Below, one piece after another: positions 33,824 through 46,379 of a DNA stretch of 64,000 bases; positions within the stretch are counted from its first letter, which is position 1, and each line of letters begins with the position of its first letter. The position numbers and the translations under genes are program-made. The notes under the pieces are model-generated. The model did no database searches and was not told the origin of the DNA. It saw nothing but the letters and a program-made list of their open reading frames with translations. Source of the DNA: Siphonodentalium dalli (lineage: Eukaryota; Mollusca; Scaphopoda; Gadilida; Siphonodentaliidae); assembly GCA_032622095.1 (NCBI GenBank), contig CP136065.1:244899474-244963473 (forward strand). The letters run 5' to 3'.

Positions 33824-34730
33824 GACTTACTTCTCGAACTCTCGAACTCTCAACTTGGGATGACCATCGACAATATCGCATGCTCGGCCCCTACCACAGC
33901 AGACGATATAGCAGTTGTATCGCTCACGAAAACTGGTCTCGATGCAATGCTGTCCATCTGCCACACGTACAGTGCTAAGTGGAGGTTCCAGTTTTCAACT
34001 ACCAAAAGCAAGATCGTTGTCTTCAACGAGACAGCTCCTCAGCATGAACAGCATAGGACATGGCACCTCGGCGGAAATTATGTCAGTAAGGCCACAGAAT
34101 GCACACATCTCAATCACTCAAGGAAAGTTCAATAATACATCCACCCGATCAGAGCTCATAGCCCGCAAAATGAGAAATACATACTTCTCTTTGGTGGGCA
34201 AGCAAATGACTCAATCATGTTCTCCGTCAGTGATGGCCAAACTATTGAAATGTATTGTTCTTCCAAAGGCGCTAAATGGATGTGAATTACTGCCTGTGGA
34301 CAACGACTCTGCTATCTTGACAATTGAAAGGTCATTCCAACTATGCGTCAAACATCTGCAATCACTCCCAACTAGGACACCAACTGCTGTGGCCCTCATT
34401 CTCCTTGGATTGATGCCGGTTGAGAGAGAAATCCATATCCGGAAACTGTTCTTCCTTGGGAACCTCGTGCACCTACCGGTTGGACATCAGACACCTCTAA
34501 GAATATTCCTGGTCAAGGCTTATCAGCATTTACTTTTCAAGCGCCCCAGTTCCGGATTTGTTAGCGACACTTTCATGCTATTAGAAAAATATAATCTCTC
34601 AACGATTCTGACTGACTTTTTGAATAACGGAATATTCCCATCTAAATATGAATGGAAGAAAATGGTCCGTGAAAAGGTCCAAGCAGACTACTGTTCATCT
34701 TGGCATCGATTAGCGACACTCAATCTCTAA
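33824..34730 (+). pseudogene. 5'-truncated LINE: RT palm end plus C-terminal domain
   Basis: From about 33824 the frame reads NDLLLELSNSQLG, then APTTADDIAVVS at 33887-33922. This is the catalytic F/YADD box in a variant form with both aspartates kept. GLDAMLSICHTYSAKWRFQF and TKSKIVVFN follow, typical of non-LTR reverse transcriptases. A one-base frameshift near 34110 moves the match to a second frame, which continues ARKMRNTYFSL, VLPKALNGCELLP, LMPVEREIHIRKLFFLGN and FPSKYEWKKMV to a stop at 34728-34730. The RT N-terminal part and the endonuclease are missing, so the copy is dead on arrival. The exact clade is not assigned; similar tails occur in lophotrochozoan LINEs (recalled). Confidence 0.8.
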
Positions 34731-35285
34731 ACTTGTGCAAGACTCACCGCTTACTCTAACAACCACTGAAACACTTGGCGAAGCTGCTCAACAAGTCTAC
34801 TTACCCGAATAACTTAACGTGTAAATATGTAACTCTAACTATAATAATGAGTTATACCATATATTTTGGTCATGCAGATCAACCACAATGATACACCTAG
34901 TAGATAAGTACTGGGCATGATTATTAACAAACACGGAGTCTCCATGTATATATTCTTGTCCTCGCTAGCACCAATGGAGCTGATGAATGTGTGCTTGGGA
35001 GGTCAGACCCCGTCGCCATCAGCGGAAATCCACGATTGCTTGGACATAATTATCATGGACACAAGTTTCTTTTTGTTCCATATATGCAAAATGGTCAACA
35101 ACAGCGGCAACAACTAAGACATATACTAATGTATATACATGTTTATCGTTCGTCTACTCAATGATAGACAGTACGAATAAGACATAGTTTGTCTTCCAAC
35201 TTACTGTATATTATATATAATTTAAATGTAATCATATATGTGTGTAAATATAAACTCTCCCGAGAGGAGGCAATAAAAGATATTA
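34731..35285 (+). mobile_element. 3' UTR and end of the LINE insertion
   Basis: AT-rich, non-coding, ending with AATAAA near 35271 and 'agatattaaatt'. Immediately after, 'ttagccacgcaa' and 'taaggctagcaatctcacac' repeat the sequence just upstream of the LINE (33784-33823). This implies a long target-site duplication whose left copy has lost ~30 bp. Confidence 0.65.
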
Positions 35286-36084
35286 AATTAGCCACGCAAA
35301 ATACAACGGTTGACAGCAGTTAGTTGCCATATGTAATAAGGCTAGCAATCTCACACGAGTAAAAGGTTTCTATTTTGAAGACCGCGGTGTTTATTCCCAC
35401 GTATTGCTATCGATAAATCGGGCTTATATATAGAACGCCCGGTTATTATTTTAGAAGTGTATGGAAGATATATTGTTGTTATTGTGTTTTAGTCCATGGG
35501 TTGGTATGACTAGTTTTCACTAATATCTTCTAGATCAGTGTCTGCCGCTTACAACTGGTTGAAATTGCGACTATATTGTTTTATTTTCCATGTTAACTTA
35601 TCACTGTAGCAATGAAATATGCCATTGTGTGGGTCCCAGCCACTTCCAATTCCTAAAAAATCGATTTTACAGAACGCAGTATAATAATTTCACCAAAAAT
35701 CACCATTGGGATTCTAGTCATATTTCAACAAGAAATGTGCAATGTAAGTGGTGCATACCATTACTTATGACGACTTCAACTCAATGGAACCAAAATTGTC
35801 ACTTTCGCTCAAAATGGCGGCCAAATGATGGAAAATAGTAGATGGTTGATTAATAAAATTGACTCATACGCCTTCTATACATTGAATACTAACATTGCTG
35901 ATTCACCTTTTCATTTTAAAGGATGTCGTATGGGATTTCGACCGAAAATTTCCTTTGGGATTCTGGCCATGTTTTTGAAAGGAAATGGGCTGAACTTTTA
36001 AACTGAACTGAGAGGGACCATAATAAGTGGCTACTCTAGCCAAATAGCACCAAAATTAATCAACTGTATACAGGGTGTATGTCA
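35286..36084. repeat. Inner part of the left fold-back arm
   Basis: From about 35517 this pairs with 37300-38270. It contains 'ttctagatcagt', 'ggtgaaattat'-like and 'ggccaaatgatgg' blocks. The 82-codon frame is a shadow. 35286-35500 shows no match in the right arm. Confidence 0.7.
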
Positions 36085-37185
36085 AGATGGCAGCCAGTGA
36101 GTGACGATATGGCCATATGGGAGGTGAATATATATACAGGGAGTTATTGTACGATCATGACATGTGAATATGTATACAGTGAGTGACTATATGGTCGTGT
36201 GTGGGGTGTCCATGGTGGCATTTATAGGTATATAATGAATGGCTGTGTGTGTGAGGTGAATAGGTATACAGGTAGTGACCATGGTCATGGGTGTGTGTAC
36301 GGGTATACCCGAGTGGCTGTGTGGTCATTGGTGTGGTGTATGGGCATAACGAGAGCAGCTACACCACCATCTGTGTTGTTTATATATATGGAGTGACTTT
36401 ATGGTCATGGTGGGATGTAAAGGTGTCCCTTGTGTGGATGTATTGGGATTGCCCTTGTGGTCATGGTGGGATGTATATTGTCTGGCTGTATTGTCATTGG
36501 TGGGTATATAGGTACACAGGAAGTAACCGTATGATCATGGATCGATGTATGAGTATGCAGTGAGTGGCTGAATTGCCATGGTGAGGAAGGGTGAGGTGTA
36601 TATGCAAGTCTGGAGTGGATGAATGGCCGTATGTGCGGGGTATTGTTTTTCCTGGAAGGGTTGTATGGCAATTGGTGATGTGTACATGTCACATGAGTGG
36701 CTTTATGACCATGGGTATGGCGAATAGGTACACATGGGTGACCATAACGCCAATGGTGAGGTGAATAGGTATACAGGGAGTTACGGTATGATCACGAATG
36801 TGGTGTATATGTATACCTGGAGTGACCCTGTGGTGATGGGTAGTGTGTATATGTATATATTGATTGGCTTTATTACCATGGGTATGGCGAATGTGTATAC
36901 AGGTAGTGATAATATGGCAAATGGTCAGGTGAATAGATATACAGGGAGTGACTATGATCATGAATGCGGTGAGTACGTATACAGGGAGTGGCTATATGGT
37001 CACCGGTGAGGTGTAGGAGTATACCTGGCCTGCCTGCCTGATGACTCATGAATGGTCCATGGTAGTTATATGGTCATACGTGGGGTGTATGGGTATACCC
37101 ACGTGTGGCTGCATGGTCATTTGTGTGGAGTTTATGTATATATGGAGTAATTGTATGGTCGTGGTGGTGTGTACAGTGGGTGGCT
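36085..37185. repeat. ~46-bp degenerate minisatellite at the fold-back loop
   Basis: Roughly 24 degenerate copies of a unit with 'ggtgaataggtatacaggga' and 'gtgactatatggtcatgg'. Open frames of 65-95 codons on both strands are repeat shadows. Confidence 0.85.
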
Positions 37186-37299
37186 ATCGCTTTCCGCATT
37201 AACTTAAGGGTATGTCAATGGATAGAGAGTTCTTCATCTTGATGACATTTATACACAATGGAAGAAATGCTAAACGGTGTTCTTGACACTAGTTCATAA

Positions 37300-39009
37300 A
37301 TTTTTATGCTAATCGGCCAAAGTAGTCGTATATTATATAACCCTCAGTGCCGTTTCAAAGTTCTGGCCTTCCTTTCAAAAACTTGACCAGAATCGCAAAG
37401 GAAATTTTGGGCAAAATTCTATACGGCATCCTTTGAAATGAATTTGCCATACCTCATAAGGTACTGGGACAAACAGAATAGAAAATTTCGTTGTCAGTTA
37501 ATTAAGAAACATGCTTAAAACCAAGTTAGTCACAATTTGCTACCTTTTTGGAACAGCAGAGAATACTGTTCGGGATATATGTGAAAAATCCACTTTTTAT
37601 CAAATTTGGTTGCTATTTTGCAAGCAATCTTCGGTAATTTTGTCTAAAAACACCTCAGTGTGACACATGTAAGAGAGATCAAAACAGTAAACACTTTTGA
37701 CACCAAAGATAGTTCCATTTTCCTTGCAAAAATGGTCCAAACTTGAAAAGTAATTGTTTGCCGATTTTGATGTTAAGTTTGTGAGAGAAAAATCCAATAT
37801 TTCTGGCAATGTCAGTGGTTACAATAGTAATAATTAACCAAGGTGCATCAGCAATGTTTGTATTCAATGTATAGAAGGCATATTATTCAAATGATATCCA
37901 CCAACCACAGCTTGTAAGCTGATTACGACGCTGGGGCAATATTTACTATATTTTGAGCCAAAGTGACAATTTTGGTTCTATTGAGTTGGTGTAGTCATAC
38001 GTAATTGTATGCCTCACTTACAGTGCACAGTACTACTCATTTTATGCTGAATTATATGACTAGAATCCCAATGGTGAATGTTTGGTGAAATTTATATCGC
38101 GTTCTGTAAAATCTATTATGAGTGATTGGAAGGGGCTGGGACCCACATAATGGCATATTTCATTGCTCCAATGATCAGTTAACATGACAAATAAAACATA
38201 TAGTCGCAATTCTCAACCAGTTCCAAGCAGCAGAAACTGATCTAGAAGATATTAGTGAAAAACAGTCATATTTTCCTTTCCGGTGGCCATTTTGTTGGCC
38301 ATCTTAGATAGGAAATTCCAATGTTGCCTAAGAAAGGTGACACTATGTATTAGCTTCACAATAATATATACATTTGTATACATATGACAAGACTTTATCT
38401 CTATAATTTGAATCAAACTGACTGTGTATCAAACTGACTGTGCCGAAAATGCGACAATTTTGTACTAAGCGGCCACAGCGGGGTTTACTTTAGAAAAGCT
38501 GGTGCGCGGTTCGGGTTTTACTTGAAGCCTGCAGCGGGTTTTACTGCCGCCCGCCACGGGGTTTACTTAATCGTAGTACGGTAAGTTTGTAAAGACTTAA
38601 TTATTCGGGTTACTGGTATGATATTCGTGGAGCTTACGTTTAGAACACATCAATATATGATTATGTCAGACAACTAGCTTCATTCATGTAACCAATATTT
38701 CGATTAGTGCAAATTTCGATGGATAAAATGCGAATTTACCTTGAAATAAGGAATGCGCTCGACTGAGATCAAGTTTTTATGAAGAATGGTTACCTAAATT
38801 ATCGTCGAACTTCTGTCACGGCCTAAATAATCATTTCCCCATATATTCGGGGCCATTTTCTAACACAACTATTAAATGCACCACTTGAAACTAATTGAAC
38901 CAACCTTGTTGTGGAAAATTAAATCATATGAGCGCCCGCTTCGTGTTTTATTGATGCCCGCATCGGCGTTTACTTGCCCGCAGCGGGGATTACAGGATGA
39001 CCAGCGTGG
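37300..39009. repeat. Right arm of the fold-back element
   Basis: Pairs with the left arm at 33308-33780 and 35517-36075. A ~400-bp stretch at about 37450-37845 has no counterpart on the left and is probably an insertion or a deletion on the other side. GC-rich subterminal repeats sit at 38470-38575 and 38935-38990. Confidence 0.75.
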
Positions 39010-40550
39010 TCATACGCGCCTACACTTGAAAGGCAACAACGCACCCTGTGGTTGCTACAAACTGGCATATATAGATCATTTCAATTTAAATATATGTAAA
39101 AACCGTATTTGGTAGTGGGAACAATATAGGTAGACAAATGCACGACAAACCGATATATATTATATAGACCTTACATATTCCGAAAACTTACCGACGTTAC
39201 AGCAATTCTACAAGTTTATTAAATTTTTAGACAGAAATGGGACAATCGCTCTTTATTCATACTAATTCAGTAATAGACTAATATTGAGTGCTCTTTGTTG
39301 TTGTATGCTGAAGATTCCTGATTTATGTGGCTTGAATAAGACTATCCATGTGACATGCTGCCCTCCACTGTTACTTTAGGATATAATGTCTATCTCTTTT
39401 GCATGTCTTTTTTTAATTGCGTATATGACTATAGTATATTTTATCAACACAGTTTGCTTTGGGGATTTAAGATTATATTATAGAAGGGCCATGATGCATG
39501 ATGATTGTGTGGCGGGCCGTGGGGATATATATAACTAACACCGATTTGAGGAAATTATACTTGGTCAATTTCTTTAAGCCTGCGTGGAATCCCCTGAGCA
39601 AATATTAATGGGATCATTCAAAAAGTTCTTTGTTAAGAGCTGATCGTCATTTTGGTAATAGCTATGTCCATGTACGTGTAAGCCACCAAAAAAATCTCAT
39701 TTTGATATATCTATCGATCCAGCCCACACTTTGAGTAGCTGAGTAACATATATACCAACAACGATCTTCTAAAATTAGTATGAACACAATTACCTAATAT
39801 TATGTTATCATTCTCACAGTGTGGGCTTATTCACACGTAATCGGAAACGACCCCCATAAGCTTTATGCTTGATGTCGGATCACCTCCATAAACCAATATT
39901 CATTATTCTTATTTTTTGTTACATACACTGTATTTGAATTATATGGAATAAATACTGTATACATCAAGCCACCATGTGGAATGGAACGTTAATTGTGGTG
40001 TTAATGTTGGTGCAATTTGTTTTTATTTACATTCGGATATCGATGCTGCCACATTTCTTTTCATTGCTTGTAGACTTCGTACACGCGGCTTTTTTTTTAT
40101 AATGAGTTCTGGAAACTCAAGCATCATCACGAACAGTAAAGAACGTCGAATTGTCGTTATCCACACACATACGACATTTAATTCATTATATACCTGTATA
40201 TACAGTGATTTTACTGGCCATATTATCTTGTCTCGTTCAATACATCCATTATCAGATGTAAGCCTTGCATAATTTCAATATATGCTAACCCACGTGGCAG
40301 CCAATACGCCAAGGATTATATAGCAAACAATATGTAATCGGGGTTCACGATTAATTGGCTATTGGCATATAATCGCGACCACAGGTGGTACGTATTGTTC
40401 GATTGAATATCTGAGTATAGGATATCATATAATTCCATATATGTCAAATATAGGGAATTGTCGAAATATGAAATACAACGAAAAAGCGAAATAGGAAAAA
40501 ATGCAGGGAAATGGCTAAATATAGAAATAAGAAATTATTATTATTAACGA
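39010..40550. other. No recognisable feature
   Basis: AT-rich. Two 'gctctttatt'-like words near 39247 and 39288 echo the 23-25 kb motif. A 98-codon frame (39976-40272) has no recognisable domain. Confidence 0.5.
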
Positions 40551-40554
40551 AACT

Positions 40555-40822
40555 AGCTGATGTGCCCGACTTCGTCCGGGCTATTTAGGGATTTCTTTGC
40601 CAGAAACGTCCCTATATATGAGCGTATATGAGCAAGGTCAAGGACAACAGTCACACGTGAAATTGGATCCTCCCATATTGTTCCCGGGATCAAAGTAGGC
40701 CTATATGCCAAATTCGAGTCGGATCGATCAAGCAGTTTTCGAGTCTATAACACACATACATACATACATACATACACAGACAGAAGACAGACAGACAGAA
40801 GTTCCAAAATATATAATAGATC
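40555..40822 (+). mobile_element. RTE-like dispersed repeat, complete short copy
   Basis: Head 'actagctgatgtgcccgact', then 'ctatttagggattt', the 'ttcccgggatcaaagtaggc' module, a (CATA)n/(CAGA)n run and the tail 'ccaaaatatataata'. At ~268 bp it is the cleanest copy of the second subfamily in this window and shows its two boundaries. Confidence 0.75.
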
Positions 40823-42800
40823 AATTAACGTGGCTGAGATAACAGCATTTGGGAAGCTCAGACCGAAGATAGGTTCAGATATTTCTAATAGTTGGATTTT
40901 TCAACCAACAACTAAGACCCCCCCCCCCTTCCAAAGAACCCACCCACCACGCGTAGATACGTTATCTATCGAGTATTAGATAATTAGAGTCGTGATGACA
41001 ACTCTACGCGCACAAGCCCACACAAAGCCGAATTGACATCCGATTATACACTATAAAAAAGTGTGTAGCCAAATTGTTCTTCATTGGTTCTTCGTTTGTC
41101 CATCATGTGGAAATAACTTGCGCTCCGATCCCCATTGTGTATACTTTCTTACATGTCTGTTCAATTAAATATTGAAACAACGCAAAAACTACATATAGTC
41201 ACAGCCAACCGCCCGTCTGCATACTTATCGCATATAAATAAGAAAATATGGGGAAATTGATATATAAACTACATACAGGGTTTACCTCCCTTGATGACTC
41301 GACAAGACCGCTGCTACCGGCAACATTTTACCCACATTTGGTGGACTTCCGCGATAATGGAAGTCAAACACCACAGTTCTGCAATTCTCCAATCTGACAA
41401 TAAGTTTTAATGCGGGAATTGTTCTCAAAGCACATAGGAAATTTGGCTTTGGTCGATCGAGGTTTCGCCATTTTGTCTGGAAAAACCCTCGCTAAATATA
41501 GAAAACCACAGACTCTAGTACCCAGCTGGTGGCAGAGTCAGAAGTGTGACTGGTGCGCTCTGGTAGAGTGTATACTGTGGCAGTATACAGGGAAAAGACG
41601 AGTCAAACTCCACGCAGCGCCCTCTACGTTACCACTGCGATATAGCACTGCCACAAGGATGGTACTTTGCGGACATATACATCTATTTTAGTCACCTATT
41701 ATCTTATTTTGACCACAAAAAGTTTGCAATAATGGCAATTCTTTAATTCGGTATTGATAAGAAGAATATAAACTGAGCCAGACATAGACAATTTTAATCC
41801 TAAATCATAAGAACCAAGAACACGTAAGAAATCCCTACCAAATGTCCTTATGGCAGTGGTATCTCAGCGGAGCGATGGGAGATAACTCGTATTCGGTGTT
41901 TGTATTGAATTTGTAATGATTACAAATGTGAAGGAATAAGACTGTTCTCTGTATAAATTTTATTCATCTGTAACATCATGTAGTAAGCGTCATGTGATGG
42001 TAAATGATACATAATTGTGAATCAATCATAGATGTCATAGAACGACCGAAGGCGTCGCTTATTAATTAGCGATTCCATGTTGGCAGATGTCAAGTATGTC
42101 TGAAGAGCCAGAACTAATTAAAGAGTAGATTAATGTTTGGTTTATATATACGCTAATGACTTATAGCGCCATTAGTATCTTCCTTTGTCTGTACTGACCG
42201 ATGGGTGAACTGGAATTGTTACATAAGACCTTCTTTCCTTTGTGGCTAGTATTGCATAACTCATAGGTCGCGGCCTCTCCGAGTATGACCTTGGCAATTT
42301 GGTTGGGGTCACTATAGTTCGATTATATTCCGTCTCCCCCCATAGGTAAGATGGAATGTTTAGTATGTACAATCACGTCCCTCAGTGAATAAGAAGGGGT
42401 AGGGGTGCACAACAAATCGTGATGTATTTGAATTGATACATGCACACCAGGCATCATGGGGGGGGGGGGGGTAATAGTATTCGGTATTTGTATTGTATTT
42501 GTAATATTACATTTTTTTTTTAAGTATTTGTATTGAAATTCCAGGTCTAATTGTGTTGAATATTTACAACTATAATTAAAAATATATTAAATACAGCATG
42601 CATTGTGTTTTGATCAAATAAGGCCATGTTAGTATAGTTTACATGGTGACTATAGTGTGTGTCTCGTTTTCATATCAAACACACTATGTCAAAATAAACT
42701 ACGATTGTCTTCATTAACTCGTCTAAAAGTTATATGATGTCATCAAAAAGTATTTTATGACTTTTAGAAAAGCATTGAATTTGTAATCAAATACATAAAC
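40823..42800. other. No gene recognised
   Basis: Poly-C near 40917 and poly-G near 42459. 'gtattcggt(g/a)tttgtattg' occurs at ~41891 and ~42478, hinting at an old duplicated repeat. The 93-codon frame at 41410-41691 is not a recognisable protein. Confidence 0.45.
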
Positions 42801-43270
42801 TGAAAACATTGTGTATTGTATTTGCAATCATCAAATTGAAAATTATTTGTATTTGAAGGAAATACTTTGGGACGTTTTGGTACGTAATTGCCCAATCCCT
42901 GATGCATACACATTGTGCCAAGACAACCCCAGGGACATAACTTTCAACCCGGGAAGAAGACAGACAATCTCTAAGTCGCAGGGGTCGCTAGATTACCACA
43001 CATATCAGCGCCACTGTCGGCTACACCTAGATTGCAAAATACTGGACATCAAAACAGATTAGCGGACATCCAGGCAGTAACCATGTCCGACACATACACG
43101 GGTGGATAATTGGGAAGTAAACAGACCGATCTTGGGATTAGCGAGACTAGATACTTCGCCAGGAAAAGCTACTGAAACCTAACACAGCGTAATGGATAGG
43201 GAGCAGAGTTTGAAGAACACACAGGAAAACTGCTCGGCCTGGTTAACCTAGGAACGCCCCAATTGACGTA
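42801..43270. other. No recognisable feature
   Basis: An 83-codon plus-strand frame has no recognisable domain. I see nothing else. Confidence 0.45.
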
Positions 43271-43280
43271 CCATGAAATG

Positions 43281-43346
43281 CGAACCGACTCGGAATAATA
43301 CCGTCTGCGTTCAAATACGGAGACGGTATTATTCCGGGTCGGTTCG
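43281..43346. repeat. 26-bp-stem hairpin
   Basis: 'cgaaccgactcggaataata' plus 'ccgtct' pairs with 43321-43346, with one mismatch and a 14-nt loop. Isolated, GC-balanced and unlike its AT-rich surroundings. Confidence 0.8.
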
Positions 43347-43494
43347 ACACCAGTTCTAACCAACTACCCCAGCGATCACCAAGAATTCTCGGACGCGTAG
43401 AAAAGCAGTTTGGAGCAATGGACGAAAATACAAGGTAACATTTATGATCTTGTATTTCTAACAACGTCCCACTGATGCGCCGATGGAAGAAGAA

Positions 43495-43619
43495 GAGCAG
43501 ACGACAGGAAGACAAACTCAACCGGAACTCAACCGAGTAGAAGACAAGCAGACACGCCCAACCTAAGAAGACGGAAGAAGACCCTAAACCGAGCAGACGA
43601 CAGGAAGATAAACTCAACC
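43495..43619. repeat. 96-bp-spaced direct repeat in purine-rich sequence
   Basis: 'gagcagacgacaggaaga' plus 'aaactcaacc' occurs at 43495 and 43591 with one change. The intervening sequence is rich in 'gaagac'. The long minus-strand frame across it is a by-product of the low pyrimidine content. Confidence 0.7.
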
Positions 43620-43689
43620 AGGAGAAACCCAGATGCCGATGATTGAATATTATTGACTTTGTTGTAAATAAATAATCAAACCGTTCTGA

Positions 43690-44285
43690 TAGCCTTAAGA
43701 GTTATATGTACCCGTATTGGCATAACATATAGATACATATATACAAACACACGTACGTATGTACACACACAGACAAAAATACACATTTTCCAAAAAAAAC
43801 CTTGAGGCATCAGTGCGATGTGAAACTGCTACAGCAATATGTGTAATTGTGAAATTGCACACTGGACCCACCCAATCAGTCACGTTCCTGATCCGTAAAT
43901 CATGTTGACAACAGTACACACAAATACACATTGTCGAATTGACCTCGTAATGCACCGGTCGATATCCCAGTCACGACCAAACGCACACATCAGCATTATC
44001 AAAGCACAGCAATCGGCTTTCTATAGGATACACAGGCCCGATATCCATGAAATATTAAATGGCTTTGTCGGGTGATTTACTGAAGAAGTACTTTAAACAG
44101 CATTCAACCCCTGACTGGTCGTATAGATTAGTACAAATGCCGGTTATGGTAGCATTACTAATTTACTTGGGTGTTCGGTTTAGAAACGGAATTATCAATG
44201 ATTTGCGGTTAATTGTACTGCGAAGTGATTGAAGTCCTCGTGTTAAACTTCATGTTGGAGATCACACAGCGCTCGTGGCACATAT
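43690..44285. other. No recognisable feature
   Basis: Short CA/TA-rich runs near 43735-43790. No gene is seen. Confidence 0.45.
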
Positions 44286-44287
44286 AC

Positions 44288-45370
44288 AAAGTGATCAGTA
44301 TGTAATGAGGATTCCGAATAGTCCACTCAAGAATCACGCAGGCTATAACAACATTGTAGTGGGGAAATTTCGTATTCATTGAATTACAAGAAAACCATAG
44401 TCAGAAATGGTAACGCCACCAAGATCATATTATTAGCCATAAATATAAATTATAATATAAAATATATTGGTTACATGAATGCACCGCCTCAGAATTCCGT
44501 TAAAACAACTAATCCTTCAAATTATTACAAAACACTACGGCTTATTACTGCAGGTTTTTCATTCACCAAACCAGAAAGCTTCTAAATGCGGATACAAAAT
44601 TGGGTTCCCGCCATAAAATCTTCAAGTGTGCATGGCCCAGCCATTGTTCATACCTAAACACCGAACGCAATTAACGCGGTCATAATAGTTACATACTACA
44701 ACTATAAGACATTCATCGAATACACACCCCACGAAAACCCGAAATGTGTTTTCCTGCGAGATATCCCATCGCTATAGCTCAATTTGACACGGCCAGATTA
44801 GCCTTTCTACAATATCCTAAAACAATAAGCTTCTCAAATCATCAGCATAGTCAATAGAACTTTCACGAACTTGGACATTCCAACTACAGCTTTACCGGAC
44901 TCGGTGTCGCAGTACAACTTTAACGCGTCCCAAAATAACCGGAAAAAAACAATTATCTATTTATAAAATCCCCATATCCACATATTTCTAAAATTTGCCC
45001 AACAGTATACACCGGTGGCGTTAATAAGCGACCATTATGTCAAATATATATCAGGAGCAAAGCGATCAGTGTGGAGTGTGGGTCACCGATTCCCAATAGA
45101 GCATCGACAAAGGTGCAAACTCCAAACAAACCAAGTGTAGAATGTGATAGGGGGTCACTGATTCCGAATATTCCACTCAAGAGTCACACAGGCCACAACT
45201 CCTAACAAAGCTAAAGTTCGTGATAAAATAATTATATACACGCAATATGATTATGGAAATCAGGGTGTCATTTTGGGACCAAGTGCAGAATGAAATAGGG
45301 GGGTGACCGATTCTGAAAGTGTAATCAAGAATCGTCTGGGTTATAGCTAGTGCTAAATCTCGAATATATA
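44288..45370. repeat. Four degenerate copies of a ~60-bp block
   Basis: 'gggtcaccgattcc', 'aat(a/t)(t/g)tccactcaagaatc' and 'aggctataac' variants recur near 44305, 45075, 45155 and 45300. They are strongly diverged, and the sequence between them is not recognised. Confidence 0.5.
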
Positions 45371-45454
45371 TTCAATGAATTGTGAGCAATTATCAATATA
45401 ATTACCGTACGACGGTGGCTCTGTATAGACAATACTGTGCATAAAGTAATGGTT

Positions 45455-45535
45455 AGAGCACGAGAATTGTTCTTTACCAGAATCAATCGAGTCGAAGCCG
45501 AGAGTTATTCTGGTAAAGAACAATTCGCGTGCTCT
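45455..45535. repeat. 29-bp-stem hairpin
   Basis: 'agagcacgagaattgttctt' plus 'taccagaat' pairs with 45507-45535, with one mismatch and a 23-nt loop. It is followed at 45540 by 'acttagagcacaattgatcc', whose reverse complement is near 45804-45823, so a larger inverted structure surrounds 45540-45823. Confidence 0.8.
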
Positions 45536-45854
45536 GGTCGACTTAGAGCACAATTGATCCCACATAATGCAATCAACTGGGAATGTGCCGTGCGCTTGCC
45601 GCGATTGGACACAATAGCCGGTTAGCAACGCCCAAAAACGTGATTAACATGAACTGATCCCGTTGAATATCCCACTTTGAAGCGCCCGTGCGATTTGTCT
45701 GTTTTGAGTTGCGGGTGCCTAACAATGGGATAATCATTGAACTATTCCTTCGCCAGCCTTGTGAATTGGTGTACTTTACCAAAAATCAGGGAACGATTGC
45801 AACAATGGGATTGTGCTCTAAGTAATTGTTATCGTGAATCAAGAGAAATACTAG

Positions 45855-46379
45855 ATCATGCCATGAATCTCTACTCCAGCTACGCCCGTATAGAGATCAT
45901 ATTCCACAGTACAAAAAGTCAAAAACTGATAACTGTTTGATATTGTGATATTGAAATGTACAGTGCAGGTAATATATGTCTTAGTTATAACATGTTCCTT
46001 AATAATGCACTTCACTCTACAGTGACGTGAGGTCCCAAATCGTAACGGCACCATTTAAGTGACTTTGTGGGCGATTTTGCTTCGGTCATTTTCAAAATTA
46101 TGAAATTTATCCGGGGTAATTAATTCAATATTTATTGCGATATCACCTCACAAAAGTAACAACAAAATGTATGCAATCTCAATCAGGTACCACCCGCCCA
46201 ATGTGAAGTAGATTGTGAGGAACAAGTATTAACAAAGAAATATAGTCCCTGTCTTTGATTTTCAGTGGTTTTAAGTTCGCTGTCAGAAAGGATCAGAATA
46301 TAAAAAAGTTACCAGGTTTTGTATTCTGGTGGAATAAGATCTCTACGGGTGTAGCCAGAGTAGAGATTTGTGGCATGAT
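45855..46379. mobile_element. 525-bp TIR element, uninterrupted copy
   Basis: 'gatcatgccatgaatctcta' at 45855 is mirrored at 46331-46379, giving ~50-bp inverted ends with mismatches. The body includes 'gactttgtgggcgattttgc' and 'gaggaacaagtattaac'. A second copy is at 52742-54662, interrupted by other elements. Confidence 0.75.

Larger units (their letters stand above)
33308..39009. mobile_element. ~5.7-kb fold-back element with minisatellite loop
   Basis: The ends 'cacgctggtcatcctataat' (33308) and its mirror (to 39009) are inverted. Further in, 35517-36020 matches the reverse complement of 37342-38270 in several blocks. These include 'attgggattctagtcat', 'tatgccattgtgtgggtccc' and 'ccttctatacattgaata'. 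The loop is the minisatellite at 36085-37185. The left arm is interrupted by the LINE at 33824-35285, and the right arm by extra sequence around 37450-37845. No transposase is seen, so it is non-autonomous. Confidence 0.8.

Noticed and set aside
33915-34110. Start of the 271-codon frame as a protein N-terminus
   Set aside because: Upstream of the frameshift near 34110 this frame is out of register. The LINE match there is in the other frame (33860-34110).
41410-41691. 93-codon frame containing a Trp/Cys-rich middle
   Set aside because: No family resemblance that I recognise, and no neighbouring exon or splice signal.
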